Below, piece by piece: positions 34,490 through 44,474 of a stretch of DNA of 64,000 bases (position 1 is its first letter; the number at the start of each line of letters is the position of its first letter). A program made the position numbers and the translations under genes. The notes under the pieces were generated by a model. It searched no databases and was not told the origin of the DNA. It saw only the letters and a program-made list of their open reading frames with translations. The stretch spans positions 5,179,001 to 5,243,000 of the forward strand of contig NC_086185.1 in NCBI RefSeq assembly GCF_023053635.1. Direction: 5' to 3'. This stretch comes from Elgaria multicarinata webbii (Eukaryota > Chordata > Lepidosauria > Squamata > Anguidae).

Positions 34490-34727
34490 TTTAAATTGCC
34501 CTGTTCTGCACCTTTTCCAACTCTACAGTATCCTCCCCCCCTCCTCTCCTTTTTGGGTACGGTGACCAGAACTGTACACAGTATTCCAAGTATCATCACA
34601 CCATAGGAGAGTATTAACCTAAACGGGGAGTATTAACCTATCGCTTTGTTTATTTTCAGTTCATTGACTTTCAAGCACAAGGGAGACGGACGCACAGGTT
34701 GCAACAGTGTGTGCATGTGGCTCTTAC

Positions 34728-34854
34728 CTCTCTTCTGTCATCAGCTTGTAGTGAAGGAAGGTGCAGCCAGCAATGAGCATAATCAAGAGCACCAAGAATA
34801 CACACATCACAGCAATGAGAAGGTCTTGCTTCACTTTCTGCTTCTCCATGGAGT
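34728..34854 (-). CDS. Transmembrane-helix exon of the same unrecognised membrane protein
   Basis: Minus-strand exon of 127 nt between an acceptor (ttgcttttgctcaaag) and a donor (GAGAG followed by GTAAGAG). It reads SMEKQKVKQDLLIAVMCVFL and on through VLLIMLIAGCTFLHYKLMTEE. That is a basic stretch, one hydrophobic helix of about 22 residues (LLIAVMC to AGCTF) and a short juxtamembrane segment, typical of a type I or type III single-pass protein. The exon starts in the middle of a codon, so earlier exons probably exist upstream (higher coordinates), although the ATG at 34849-34847 sits in an acceptable start context and could be used. I found no convincing upstream exon. The intron to the last exon is about 860 bp and is mostly a palindromic transposon. 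Confidence 0.72.
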
Positions 34855-35039
34855 CTTTGAGCAAAAGCAATTTTGTTTAAAGCAGAGGGGCTGGATCTGC
34901 TGAAATAATCACCCCCCCCGCCCTGTTTTCCCCATCCCAGCTACAATGCAGGCTTAGGTAGAATTCGAGGTCCTTCCCTTATGTCCATTCTCCATGCTTT
35001 AGTCAACAATGTACTTGTATGGGGAGGACTCATGGAAGG

Positions 35040-35142
35040 CAACCTAGTGCCCTCCAGATATTTTGGACTACAACTCCCATAAACTCCAGCCAGCATGGCC
35101 AGTGGTGGTGGGAATTGTAGTCCAAAACATCTGGAAAACAAC
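35040..35142. repeat. Palindromic ACTACAACTCCCAT repeat
   Basis: TGGACTACAACTCCCATAAA and GGAATTGTAGTCCAAAACAT arms around CCAGCATGGCCAGTGG. A repeat common across amniotes; three other copies below. Confidence 0.72.
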
Positions 35143-35154
35143 CTCTGCCCCTCG

Positions 35155-35961
35155 GACCGGAGAAGCAGGAGCGGATCAGGGGGCTTCGCCTCCCGTTAAG
35201 GCGGAGGCGAAGAGGATTGGGGGAGCCGTGAAGCGTTGCAGAGCGAATCGAGGTGAAGGCAGATCCTTCGCCTCGATCCAGAGCTCCGCAAAAAAGGTAA
35301 GTGGCATTTACTTGGCCCTGCCGCTGTCGCTGCCGCCCATGCGGCGACGGTGGCAGAGCCAGGTAAGGAGGCAAGGGGTCTTACCTGTGTCCATCCACGG
35401 TCCCGCGGCTGCTTCAACTGAGCCTGAGGACTCAACCAGGAAGACTAGGCCACAGCTGCAACCAGGAAGACTGTGGCCTAGTCTTCCTGGTTGAGTCCTC
35501 GGGCTCAGTTGAAGCAGCTGCAGGACCGTGGACGGATGCAGGTAAGGGAGAGGAGGGAGGGGGGTTACCTGGTCCTGCCGCCGCCGCCGCCGCCCATGTG
35601 GCGATGGCGGCAGAGCCAGGTAAGGGGGGACGGGGGTCTTACCTGTGTCCGTCCCATCTCATCCCATCTTCACTAGAGCCCGCGGCTCAACCAGGAAGTG
35701 TAGGCCGGGGCCTACAGTTCCTGGTTGAGCCGCGGGCTCTAGTGAAGCTGGGATGGGCTAGGACGGATACAGGTAAGGAGGAGGAGGGAGGGGAGCCTTA
35801 CCTGGTGCCACTCCCCACCACTGCAGAGCTCCGATTTGGAGCCGGAGCTCCGCAGCGGAGCGGAGTGGCCCCTAGGCGGATCGAGGCGAGGAGGAGCGGG
35901 CCCGATCTGCAATTTGCAGATCGGGCACGAAGAGGAGCAGGGGGTCTGTGCACACCCCTAC
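35155..35961. mobile_element. GC-rich hAT-like element made of successive palindromes
   Basis: Right end GGGTCTGTGCACACCCCTA resembles the hAT-like terminus at 33944. Inside are two separate large palindromes: around 35475 (AACCAGGAAGACTGTGGCCT region, arms of about 65 bp including CAGTTGAAGCAGCTG) and around 35715 (CTAGAGCCCGCGGCTCAACC with GGTTGAGCCGCGGGCTCTAG). Between them are repeats of GGCGGCAGAGCCAGGTAAG and GGTCTTACCTGTGTCC. No transposase. Confidence 0.62.
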
Positions 35962-36009
35962 TGGAAAGCACCTGGTTGCTTAAGGTTACCAGCAGCACTG
36001 ATGTCACAT

Positions 36010-36137
36010 TCAAGAGGACTTCAAGAGGCAGCTGGACAGCCATCTGTCAGGGATGCTTTAGGGTGGATTCCTGTATTAAGCAGGGGGTTGGACTCGGTGG
36101 CCTTAGAGGCCCCTTCCAACTCTGCTATTCTATGAAA
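36010..36137 (+). mobile_element. CR1 LINE, 3' end
   Basis: Plus-strand copy ending CCTTCCAACTCTGCTATTCT ATG, the CR1 terminus, with GGCAGCTGGACAGCCATCTG upstream. Confidence 0.85.
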
Positions 36138-36989
36138 TATATGCTAGAAAAAACTTAGCTGTTGGTCCCCAAAATGCATGTTTGGGTTAAAGGGAAAGAC
36201 TAAATGGGGGAGGGCCAGATCCATTTGGGGACTGAGAGGAGTGGTGCAGCAGTAGCACACTTTTATTAGCAGGGATGCTGACGTCATCCGACATCCTCCA
36301 CCCCAGAATTCCCTGCTTCCCCTCAGCTTAGCTGCAACCTTCACAATAGCACGAGGGTGTTGTATTTTTTGTACAAATAATATATCGTTCCCAGTTGTAA
36401 CGCAAAATATTTGGCGGGGGGCGTCTTGGTTTGAAGAGTACAACATGGGCATTTGTGCTCCACAGCTCTCCTACCTTGACATAAGTTTGGCCTTATAAAG
36501 ATGAAGAAGAATAGAATTGTGTTGGAGAAGCCGGTCATTGTTTCTTGAGTCTTTGGCTTTTCCCCATGCTGACTGCATAGTGACCAGAGGCCATGGAAAT
36601 CTGTGACACCCTCAGCATTCTGAATGACATTCTGACAGCATAATCTGTCCCTGGGCCAGGCTGGAGGAAGGGACAAAGCAAGCAAGTGTCCATAAGAACA
36701 TGACAAGATCAAAGGTCCATCGGTTCCAGAGACCCTGCTTCTCACGTTGGCCAACGAGATGCCTCCAGGAAGCCCACAAGGCCAGTTAGGCAAGAAATTC
36801 CCCCTCCTTGCTGCTTTGTAACTGTGCTTCAGGAATTCCATAGTGCTGCTTCTAGAGTTTTGAGGGCCATCTAGGGGCAAGACTCCCTCATGGAGCCCTG
36901 CCCTTAGCGAGTCAACTTACACACCTCCATTGCCCCCAGCTGGTATTACTACTCATTGTCTTTCTCATCATAGCCACCACTTTCTTGCT

Positions 36990-37375
36990 TAGAATCATAG
37001 TAGAGTTGGAAGGGGCCTCTAAGGCCATCGAGTCCAACCCCCCGCTCAATGCAGGAATCCACCTTAAAGCATCCTTGACAGATGGCTGTCCAGCTGCAAC
37101 TTGAAGACCTTTAGTGTGGGAGAGCCCACCAACTCCCTAGGTCATTGCTTCCATTGTCGTACTGCTCTAACAGTCAGGACGTTTTTCCTGATGTCCAGCC
37201 GGAAGCTGGCCTCCTGTAACTTGAGCCCATGATTCCATGTCCCACACTCTGGGCTGATCGAGAAGACATACCGGCCCTCCTCTGTGTGACAACCTTTCAA
37301 GTATTTGAAGAGTGCTCTCATGTCTCCCCTCTTCTCTTCTCCAGGCAGAGAGCCAGGGAGATAGCAGACAGCAGC
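36990..37375 (-). mobile_element. CR1 LINE, 3' end
   Basis: Minus-strand CR1 from AGAATCATAGTAGAGTTGGA to the ORF2 C-terminal stretch (FRLDIRKNVLTVRAVRQWKQ on the minus strand) and on to a PGEEKRGDM-like block. Confidence 0.85.
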
Positions 37376-37436
37376 GTCCCATGCTCCTCCCTTCTCCCTA
37401 CCTCCATTCTCTGGGCCAGAATGAGAAGCAGGTGAA

Positions 37437-37560
37437 CAAATATGTTGCAATGGTGAAGAGCAGCAGCAGCTCCAGGAGGCTCTGGCCGGTGGGCCCCTGC
37501 TGAGGTGTGGGCCCTCAGCTGGGGCCCAACTATCCCTACCCTGGACACCAGCTTGGTGTT
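37437..37560. repeat. Unnamed repeat, copy 1
   Basis: GGTGAAGAGCAGCAGCAGCT, GGTGGGCCCCTGCTGAGGTG, TGGGCCCTCAGCTGGGGCCC. Shares order and sequence with 37790-37915; a related reverse copy begins near 4860. Confidence 0.5.
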
Positions 37561-37789
37561 AAGAGATGCAATACGAACTGGTGGACAACCTCAGATGCCC
37601 CCCAGCGTTTCATAGGGAAATGCTTGTAACACCTAATCCTCGTGGCAAGGATCGCTCCCTGAGCCACCTCCTCCCACGGTTACCCAAGTCCGACGTTTAT
37701 GTAGCTGACTTCTGTATGCTTTGTTCGTTTAGCCTCCAGCTGCTAGGCCCTGGGCTGTTTTAGAAGCAAAGCCTTCACTCTTTAGGTTA

Positions 37790-37915
37790 GAGAGGTGGAC
37801 ATGGAGAAGAGCAGGTGCAGCTCCAACGGGGCCTTGTCGATGGTCCCTCTGCTAGGGTGTGGGCCCTCAACAGATGCCCAAACATGCCCACTCTTGATGT
37901 CTTTGACAGGCCCCA
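37790..37915. repeat. Unnamed repeat, copy 2
   Basis: AGGTGGACATGGAGAAGAGC, GGTCCCTCTGCTAGGGTGTG, GGCCCTCAACAGATGCCC; direct repeat of 37437-37560 about 350 bp away. Confidence 0.5.
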
Positions 37916-37999
37916 TCTCTCCCATCGTGAATTTGCCTCAGCTCCTTTTAAAACGGTTTTAGTTAGCAGCCACCAACGTGAGTGTTTACACAGGGGGAG

Positions 38000-39294
38000 A
38001 GGGGTTGTGTACTTGTCTTTTGCCATGCCTGCCATGGCAGCCATTTTGTGGTGGTGCCCAGGGCAATTTTGGGGCCAACGGTGCCCGTGGCCCCAAAAGG
38101 CTGCCTACCCCAGTTCCTATTCTGAGACATGATCGACCTGACCGCCAAAATCTTGAGCACCACCACTTAAAATATTTAACGCTTGCTTGATGCCATTGGA
38201 CACTTAATTTGCCCGTTCATGTCACTCTGAGATGGTTCAGTGGAAGGGAATCTTGGATCGCTGCAGTGGCACCAGCTTCAAAACCTCCCGCCTTGATTCC
38301 ACAGCCCCCCCCCCCGCACCCCATTCATATTTAAGGGGAGCTCTGCAACACCATGAACAATGCAAACTTATAGGGTTTTTTTTGGAAACACACACACACA
38401 TACACACACAGAAATGAAAGCTTTGGATCTTCAGGAATTTCAGCAGATGTCCTGGGAAGCAACATTCTGCATTTCACACAGTGATTAGCATCATCCCTTC
38501 TAAGGACAAGATTATTTTGTGTACTCTGGTTTAAAACCCAATTAAACTTTTGACCTTCACAACATTCCTGCCACCGGTTAATTGTGTGCTGCGTTAAAAA
38601 AAAGGGGGGGGGGAGCACAGTTCTGCCTTTGTTCGCACCTGTGAATTTTCCAAAGGGTGCTCCCCTCTCGGTCTTGCATAATGAGAAAGTTTCCGACCAC
38701 TTTCTCCATCTCACTTAACCCGTCCTCCTCTCCTTTTCAGTGCAAAAAAAAGGGGGCTTTTAATCCTTTTGGTTCTCATGCGGAAGTGCTGAACTGCTGC
38801 TCCCAGCTCCATCTTGCTTTTCCAGCTCTGCTCCACGTTTCGAGATGGGGCGGCCCAAATTCGACCTCGTCCTCCAGAGGTTAGTACATTCAGTGTCCAC
38901 CCGAGCATCATTTCTCTGGAACTAGTACAAACTTGCCACATGGACCAAGGGTGCAAACATGCCACATGGAAGGCTATGCCTGTTATTGCCATTGCTATTT
39001 AAAGGAGAATTGACTGGTGTCCTTTAGCAGTGTGGGTTCCAGGTTTTGGGGTTCAATGCCCTCTCTCACTTAGTGTATCTCTCCCTCACCTCCTTTTTGT
39101 GCAGTTTCCTCCCTCTTTTAAGAGGTTGAAATGCCACCCCTATGGCTTAATTACGGCTGGTATTTATCCCCGCTCCTTTGACTCTGCCCACCATTAGAAC
39201 ATGGCCTGCAACGGATTCTCCAAAATGCAACTTGGCCATTGGGCTGACAGTCATTGCATAATTCAAGGCACGTATTCCATCACCTAATACATCG
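38000..39294. other. Intergenic or upstream of the minus-strand gene, no exon recognised
   Basis: Unique sequence with CA and G/A runs (38388-38410, 38598-38613). Short frames on both strands lack paired splice sites in phase. Confidence 0.4.
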
Positions 39295-39608
39295 TAGTAC
39301 CTCCTATGGAAAGGGGGACAGGGCTCCTGTATCTTTAACAGTTGAATTGAAAAGGGAATAATCAGGTGTCATCTGTATATATGGAGAACCTGGGAAAATT
39401 CCCTCTTCACCACAACAGTTAAAGCTGCAGGTGCCCTGGCCTCTTTAAATCTGGTCACTCTAGTATAGCTCCTGCACCTTTAACTGTTGTGATGAAGAGG
39501 GAATTTCACCAGGTTCTCCATATATACAAATGACACCTGCTGAAATCCCCTTTTCTATGCAACTGTTAAAGATACAGGAGCCCTGTTCTCCTTTTCATAG
39601 GGTCACCC
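39295..39608. mobile_element. TA-flanked MITE (GGGTGACC family)
   Basis: Same structure as the copy at 16685: GGCTCCTGTATCTTTAACAG left, CTTTTCATAGGGTCACCCTA right; left terminus slightly degraded. Confidence 0.8.
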
Positions 39609-39976
39609 TAATACATCATCACAAGTAGCATAAATGCAGAATTGCGCAGGGTAAAATTTTCCTGCGAATGCATAGCAGGCTATAAGGCATTCTGGTCTTA
39701 TGAAATGAGTGTCGAATGTAGACCAGGGTGGTTTGATTTTAAATCCCCGGTCATGCAAATGATATGGCTCCCCGCCGGTCAGTCTCTTGGCCTGTGAAGA
39801 TAAAATGGGCAGGGACCCTGATCTCATTGGAAGAATGGCAAGGTAAGCAAGTGATGAATTCATGAAGGGTGCATTCCTAGGCCTGTTTAGACAGATGGCT
39901 GGGGAATGCTGTGAGTTGTAGAACCTTTTTCTGTCTAAACAGGCAAAGGATTGCACCTGGTTTCATAAATAGGTCC

Positions 39977-40135
39977 ATAGGAGGCTGCCTTATACTGACT
40001 CAGGCCATTGGTTCTTCCAGACCAGTACTGTCAACCCTGACTAGCCACAACTCTGTGGTGCCAGCCCTGCCTGAGATACCAGGGATTGAACCTTGGACCT
40101 TCATGTGCTTCACCGCTTAGCCAGGATCCCTCCCT
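39977..40135 (-). mobile_element. Second tRNA-derived SINE family
   Basis: Reverse copy from GGCTGCCTTATACTGACTCA to TGAACCTTGGACCTTCATGT; ends 110 bp before the BovB fragment. Confidence 0.62.
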
Positions 40136-40245
40136 AATGGGTCATTCTGTGTTCAGATCATCAGCCGTTCACCACAAGCCTCCACTAGGTGGAGGCAGTA
40201 TCCGTCGAATGTCTCATAAAGTCTTGAAAAAGTTCAATTTCCCCT

Positions 40246-40678
40246 CCCCGTAGTAACCTATGGCTGTGAGAGCTGGACCATAAGGAAGGCTGAGCGAAGG
40301 AAGATAGATGCTTTTGGACTGTGGTGTTGGAGGAAAATTCTGAGAGTGCCTTGGACTGCAAGAAGATCAAACCAGTCCATACTCCAGGGAATAAAGCCAG
40401 ACTGCTCACTTGAGGGAATGGTAGTAAAGGCAAAACTGAAGTACTTTGGCCACATAATGAGAAGACAGGATACCCTGGAGAAGAGGCTGATGCTAGGGAA
40501 AGTGGAAGGCAAAAGGAAGAGGGGCCGCCCAAGGGCAAGATGGATGGATGATATTCTGGAGGTGACAGACTTGACCTTGGGGGAGCTAGGGGTGGCAACG
40601 GCCGACAGAAAGCTCTGGCGTGGGCTGGTCCATGAAGTCACGAAGAGTCGGAAGCGACTGAACGAATAAACAACAAGC
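40246..40678 (+). mobile_element. BovB (RTE-clade) LINE, 3' end, 5'-truncated
   Basis: The 3' end of a BovB retrotransposon. The frame from about 40256 to 40669 is uninterrupted and reads YGCESWTIRKAERRKIDAFG, WCWRKILRVPWTARRSNQSI, LKYFGHIMRRQDTLEKRLML and GKVEGKRKRGRPRARWMDD, ending KSRKRLNE. This is the C-terminal part of the RTE/BovB reverse-transcriptase polyprotein, including its hallmark YFGHIMRR and KRGRPRxRW blocks. The DNA ends AAGAGTCGGAAGCGACTGAA plus CGAATAAACAACAA, the family's short tail. The lack of stops suggests recent insertion. BovB is known to have spread horizontally among squamates, ruminants and others, with ticks as proposed vectors. Confidence 0.92.
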
Positions 40679-40924
40679 AAGTAAGTTTGGTTAAACTTAA
40701 GTCCCACTGAGTTTAATGGGATTTATTTGCTAGTCATTTTGCATAGGGTAACATTTTATACAATTATTGGAATCTCACAGCCCAAAGAGCTACGCCTGAA
40801 ACTGACATTTCCATGTTTCCTATTTGCCCAGGCATTTTAAGCAGTTATGTTGCCTCTGGATGCATGTAGTTCTGTAGAACGTTTGTTGTCTTAGTCTGCA
40901 ATTCCTTAATTGCATTTTCATTTA

Positions 40925-41240
40925 GGCTAACCCTATGGAAAGGAGGACAGGGCTCCTGTATCTTTAACAGTTGTGTAGAAAAGGGAATTTCAGCAGGCGT
41001 CATTTGTACATACGGAGAACCTGGTGAAATTCCCTTTTCATCACCACAGTTAAAGCTGCAGGAGCTATACTAGAGTGACCAGATTTAAACAAGGGCAGGG
41101 CGCCTGTAGCTTTAACTGTTGTGATGAAGAGGGAATTTCACCAGGTGCTGCATGCATACAAATGACACCTGCTGAAATTCCCATTTCAATACAACTGTTA
41201 AAGATACAGGAGCCCTGTCCTCCTTTTCATAGGGTCACCC
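40925..41240. mobile_element. TA-flanked MITE (GGGTGACC family)
   Basis: TA at both edges; GGAGGACAGGGCTCCTGTAT left arm, CATAGGGTCACCC right end, inner CACAGTTAAAGCTGCAGGAG / GTAGCTTTAACTGTTGTGAT palindrome. Confidence 0.82.
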
Positions 41241-41245
41241 TATCA

Positions 41246-41548
41246 CTGAGGATATACCGGGCTCTGTATCTTTAACAGTTGCCTAGAAAAGGGTATTTCA
41301 GCAGGTGTCATTTGTATATATGGATAACCTGGTGAAATTCCCTCTTCATCACAACAGTTAAAGCCGCAGGAGTCCTACCCTCTTTTGTATCTCGTCACTC
41401 TAGTATAGCTCCTTCAGCTTTAAATGTCGTCATGAAGAGGGGATTTCACCAGGTGCCGCATGCATACAAGTAACACCTGCTAAAATTCCCCTTTTTACAC
41501 AACAGTTAAAAATACAGAAGCCCTGTCATCCTTTTCATATGGTCAGCC
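41246..41548. mobile_element. TA-flanked MITE (GGGTGACC family), next to another copy
   Basis: Begins only a few bases after the copy ending at 41240, in the same layout. Right end CTTTTCATATGGTCAGCCTA; left terminus lacks the outer bases. Confidence 0.78.
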
Positions 41549-42423
41549 TAATTTTGTCTAAATCATTTTGGATTTCCCTTTTAAACTGCCCTGGAATACA
41601 CTGGATTACGGGTTGTTTAGGAATCTTCTACCCCTCTGCCAGTACATGAGTGGCAATGTCATGAAACACCTGATATTTGGCATGCATGCCAAAGGGATCC
41701 TCAGGGTGTGCCCTTGAGGGTGACCTTGTATTTGAAATGCATTAATTAATTGCAATTAATTGCAATTTGTCTGTATGGTTGAAGCCTTCCATAACTTCTT
41801 CAGCCACTAGGGGCAGACTCCCCTAACCAGCGCTCAGCTTTGACATCTAGAAGGCAGGAGGAAGATAGTAGGCAGAGGTTGAACACCTGTAGACCCTCCC
41901 TCCTGCTATGGGGCAGCCCCTCCGCAGGGGAATAGCATGGGCAGACTGTTGGGACGATAGGGGTGAGCCCTGGCAGGGGCCATGTCTAGGGCTGCCAGTG
42001 GGCATGGCTTCATTTAGACAGGCTGGGCACACCGTGTCGGACATGGGACAGCTGCGTGAATTTGCTTGAAGGGTTCGCTGCATAAACTCAGAGCTATCCC
42101 AGCTTGTGGGAAGCTAGGCTTGTCCATTAGCAATTAAAATAAAGAAATAGGCATAAGAGCAAAGGTCCACCCAGTCTAGCATCTTGCTATCCACAATGAT
42201 AAACCAGATGCCAAGCGCTTCCTTGCTGCTGCTTGAGTGACTGATACCTGGCCCCATACGACCTCTGGTCATGGACCTTCTATGGTTAATTGCCAGTAAT
42301 GGATTCAATCTCCCCCATGAATTGTCTCTTCCGCTTTATTTATTGAAGTGATTTATACCGAGCCTTTCTATCAAAGAAACCTCACTCAAGGTGGCATTTA
42401 ACAATGCTTCTGAGCCCAATTCA

Positions 42424-42900
42424 AGGTGGTAGTTTTAACCTATAAAGTCGTACATGGCTTGGGACCACAATACCTGATGGAACGCCTCTCCCGACATGAA
42501 CCTACCTGGGCTCAACATCTAAGGTCCTCCTCCGAGTGCCTACTCCGAGGGAAGCTCGGAGGATGGCAACAAGGGAGAGGGCCTTCTCGGTGGTGGCCCC
42601 CCGACTATGGAATGATCTCCCCAATGAGGCTCGCCTGGCACCAATACTGTTATCTTTTCGACGCCAGGTCAAGACTTTTCTCTTCTCCCAGACATTTAAC
42701 AACGCTAAGTTTGTTTGTTTTAAAGGACCCCAGGACTGTTGTTTTTAAATGGATACCATTGCTTTTATACTGTTGTTTTTATGTTTTTGATGGTTTAAAA
42801 TTTTGTATACTTTTTAACGTTCAGTTTTTAACTTTTGTAAACCGCCCAGAGGGCTTCGGCTATGGGGCAGTATATAAATGTATTAAATAAATTTAAAAAC
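42424..42900 (+). mobile_element. L2-type LINE, 3' end
   Basis: VVLTYKVVHGLGPQYLMERL, then in another frame ATRERAFSVVAPRLWNDLPN and LLSFRRQVKTFLFSQTF, the L2 ORF2 C terminus with a frameshift between. The UTR ends GTAAACCGCCCAGAGGGCTT and an ATTAAATAAA tail. This copy links the common GAACCGCCCAGAG tail to L2. Confidence 0.85.
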
Positions 42901-42904
42901 CATT

Positions 42905-43440
42905 TAAAGGCTTGTCTACACCAGCCGTTTATTCCAGAATAGTATCGAGGTTGTCCCTCCTGGGCTGCATGATGCACAGTTGATCCTGCGGTGGTCTAGG
43001 GACGACCCCTCAGTTTTCCACGGATATCAATGACTGCTTTTGTCCCAGTCCTGTGTCCCCCTGCACGCTCTTGAAAAAATCCCGAGGTTTGCAGCTGGTG
43101 TGCCCTCCCCTCGCGAAGCTGTTGCTGTTCCTCGCGAGTAGCGGGGCTCTGCGAACAGGCAACCAGCTGTGCGGAGCGAGCCCATGGGTATCCGGAGTGA
43201 GAACTGTCGACACATTCTGGATGGGTCTTGGGGTCTTTCAGCACTGTGTGTGTGCTTTAAAAAATCCTCATCTTTGTGCAGGATCACTGCTCTGCTCTTG
43301 TGCAAAAATCAGGAGGCGGGGGGGAAAACACCCTGGAATGGTTCTGCTTAAATTGCAGGCAAACTCGTTGGTGTGTGCCATGTGAGGGACAATCACCAAA
43401 GCAGAAAACTTTGTAACCATCCCTCCTTCCTGTAGACGAG
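42905..43440 (+). mobile_element. Non-autonomous DNA element, family X
   Basis: Starts AAGGCTTGTCTACACCAGCC, then CGAAGCTGTTGCTGTTCCTC, TGTGCAGGATCACTGCTCTG and GTTGGTGTGTGCCATGTGAG, ending CTTCCTGTAGACGAGC. It directly abuts the L2 tail ending at 42900. Confidence 0.72.
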
Positions 43441-43740
43441 CTCAAAGATCCATCACTATAATTTGTGGCCAGGGAATAAAACATTAATGTCTTTTATAGT
43501 TCACTTCCATTACAGGTTCAGCTGCAACGGAAGTGGTTCTGGTTCGGCCCAATAAAAGTTCAGCAGCCGGTATAAAACAGCTCTCCAGTTCCTATGAGGA
43601 AAATGTGACAATAAGGCTACAATCCAATGCATGCTTAGAAAGAAGAAAACAGGATGTTGAGCCTCTAAGCAGGCTGAAAACCCTATGAAGGTTGTCCTTA
43701 GGAGCTAAGAGGGATCTTTATCTCAAAGTCAATAAAACAA

Positions 43741-43868
43741 TTGTAGCAGCTTTCATCTCCATCCCAGAGCAGGACTTTTGTAAAGCTAATGGGTCTCAAT
43801 GGCCTGTTCAGGACCAAGCCTTGCCAAGATACTTCACCTTACAACAGGGATAACTCACAAGAGCTTAT
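43741..43868. repeat. Unnamed repeat shared with 63 kb, copy 1
   Basis: CTTTCATCTCCATCCCAGAG, GACTTTTGTAAAGCTAATGG and CAGGGATAACTCACAAGAG match the segment at 63233-63366. Confidence 0.5.
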
Positions 43869-44474
43869 TATTGCTGGGGAAATCCTTTCTCTCCCTCCCC
43901 CCAAAAACTACTGTGAGGATTGCATCTAAGTTCAGAAGGAAACAGGCTAACAAATGGTGATCCTCCCGCTAATGAAAAGCTCCTGGCATTTTGACCCTGT
44001 GAGCCCTGACTCAACTACACCACTGAAAATCTGTTGGAAAATGTATAATCTTGAAGTTAACTTGTGATAGGTCGGTAATTGTTTACTAAGTCTTTTCCTG
44101 TCTTTTTCAAAAGGCATCTTCACCTATTACACATGCCCTTTGTTGCACAATTAAAATTAAACAGTACAAATAAAATAAGCAGTATTTGTAAAGTACTTGG
44201 GAGTTTATTTTGTTTTGTTTCGTACACACCTCACAGTGCTTATAGTTCGGTCATAATAGTTTTTAAACCTATTAGCTCTCTCCTGCCCACTGTGCAAATG
44301 AGCATGGAAAATAATGTGCCTTCGGGCACAAGCCTACGCACATTTAGATAGAAAAACGCCCTACAAATCCAGGCATTCCTCATCTGGGTTTTTTTCCGGG
44401 TGGCTTTAGAGGCTAAACAACCCAGCGGTTAACCCATGATTTGTTGTTCGATGGGTTGTTTAGCCCCTAAACAA

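Noticed and set aside
40258-40707. 149-codon minus-strand frame
   Set aside because: Shadow of the BovB C-terminal frame on the plus strand.
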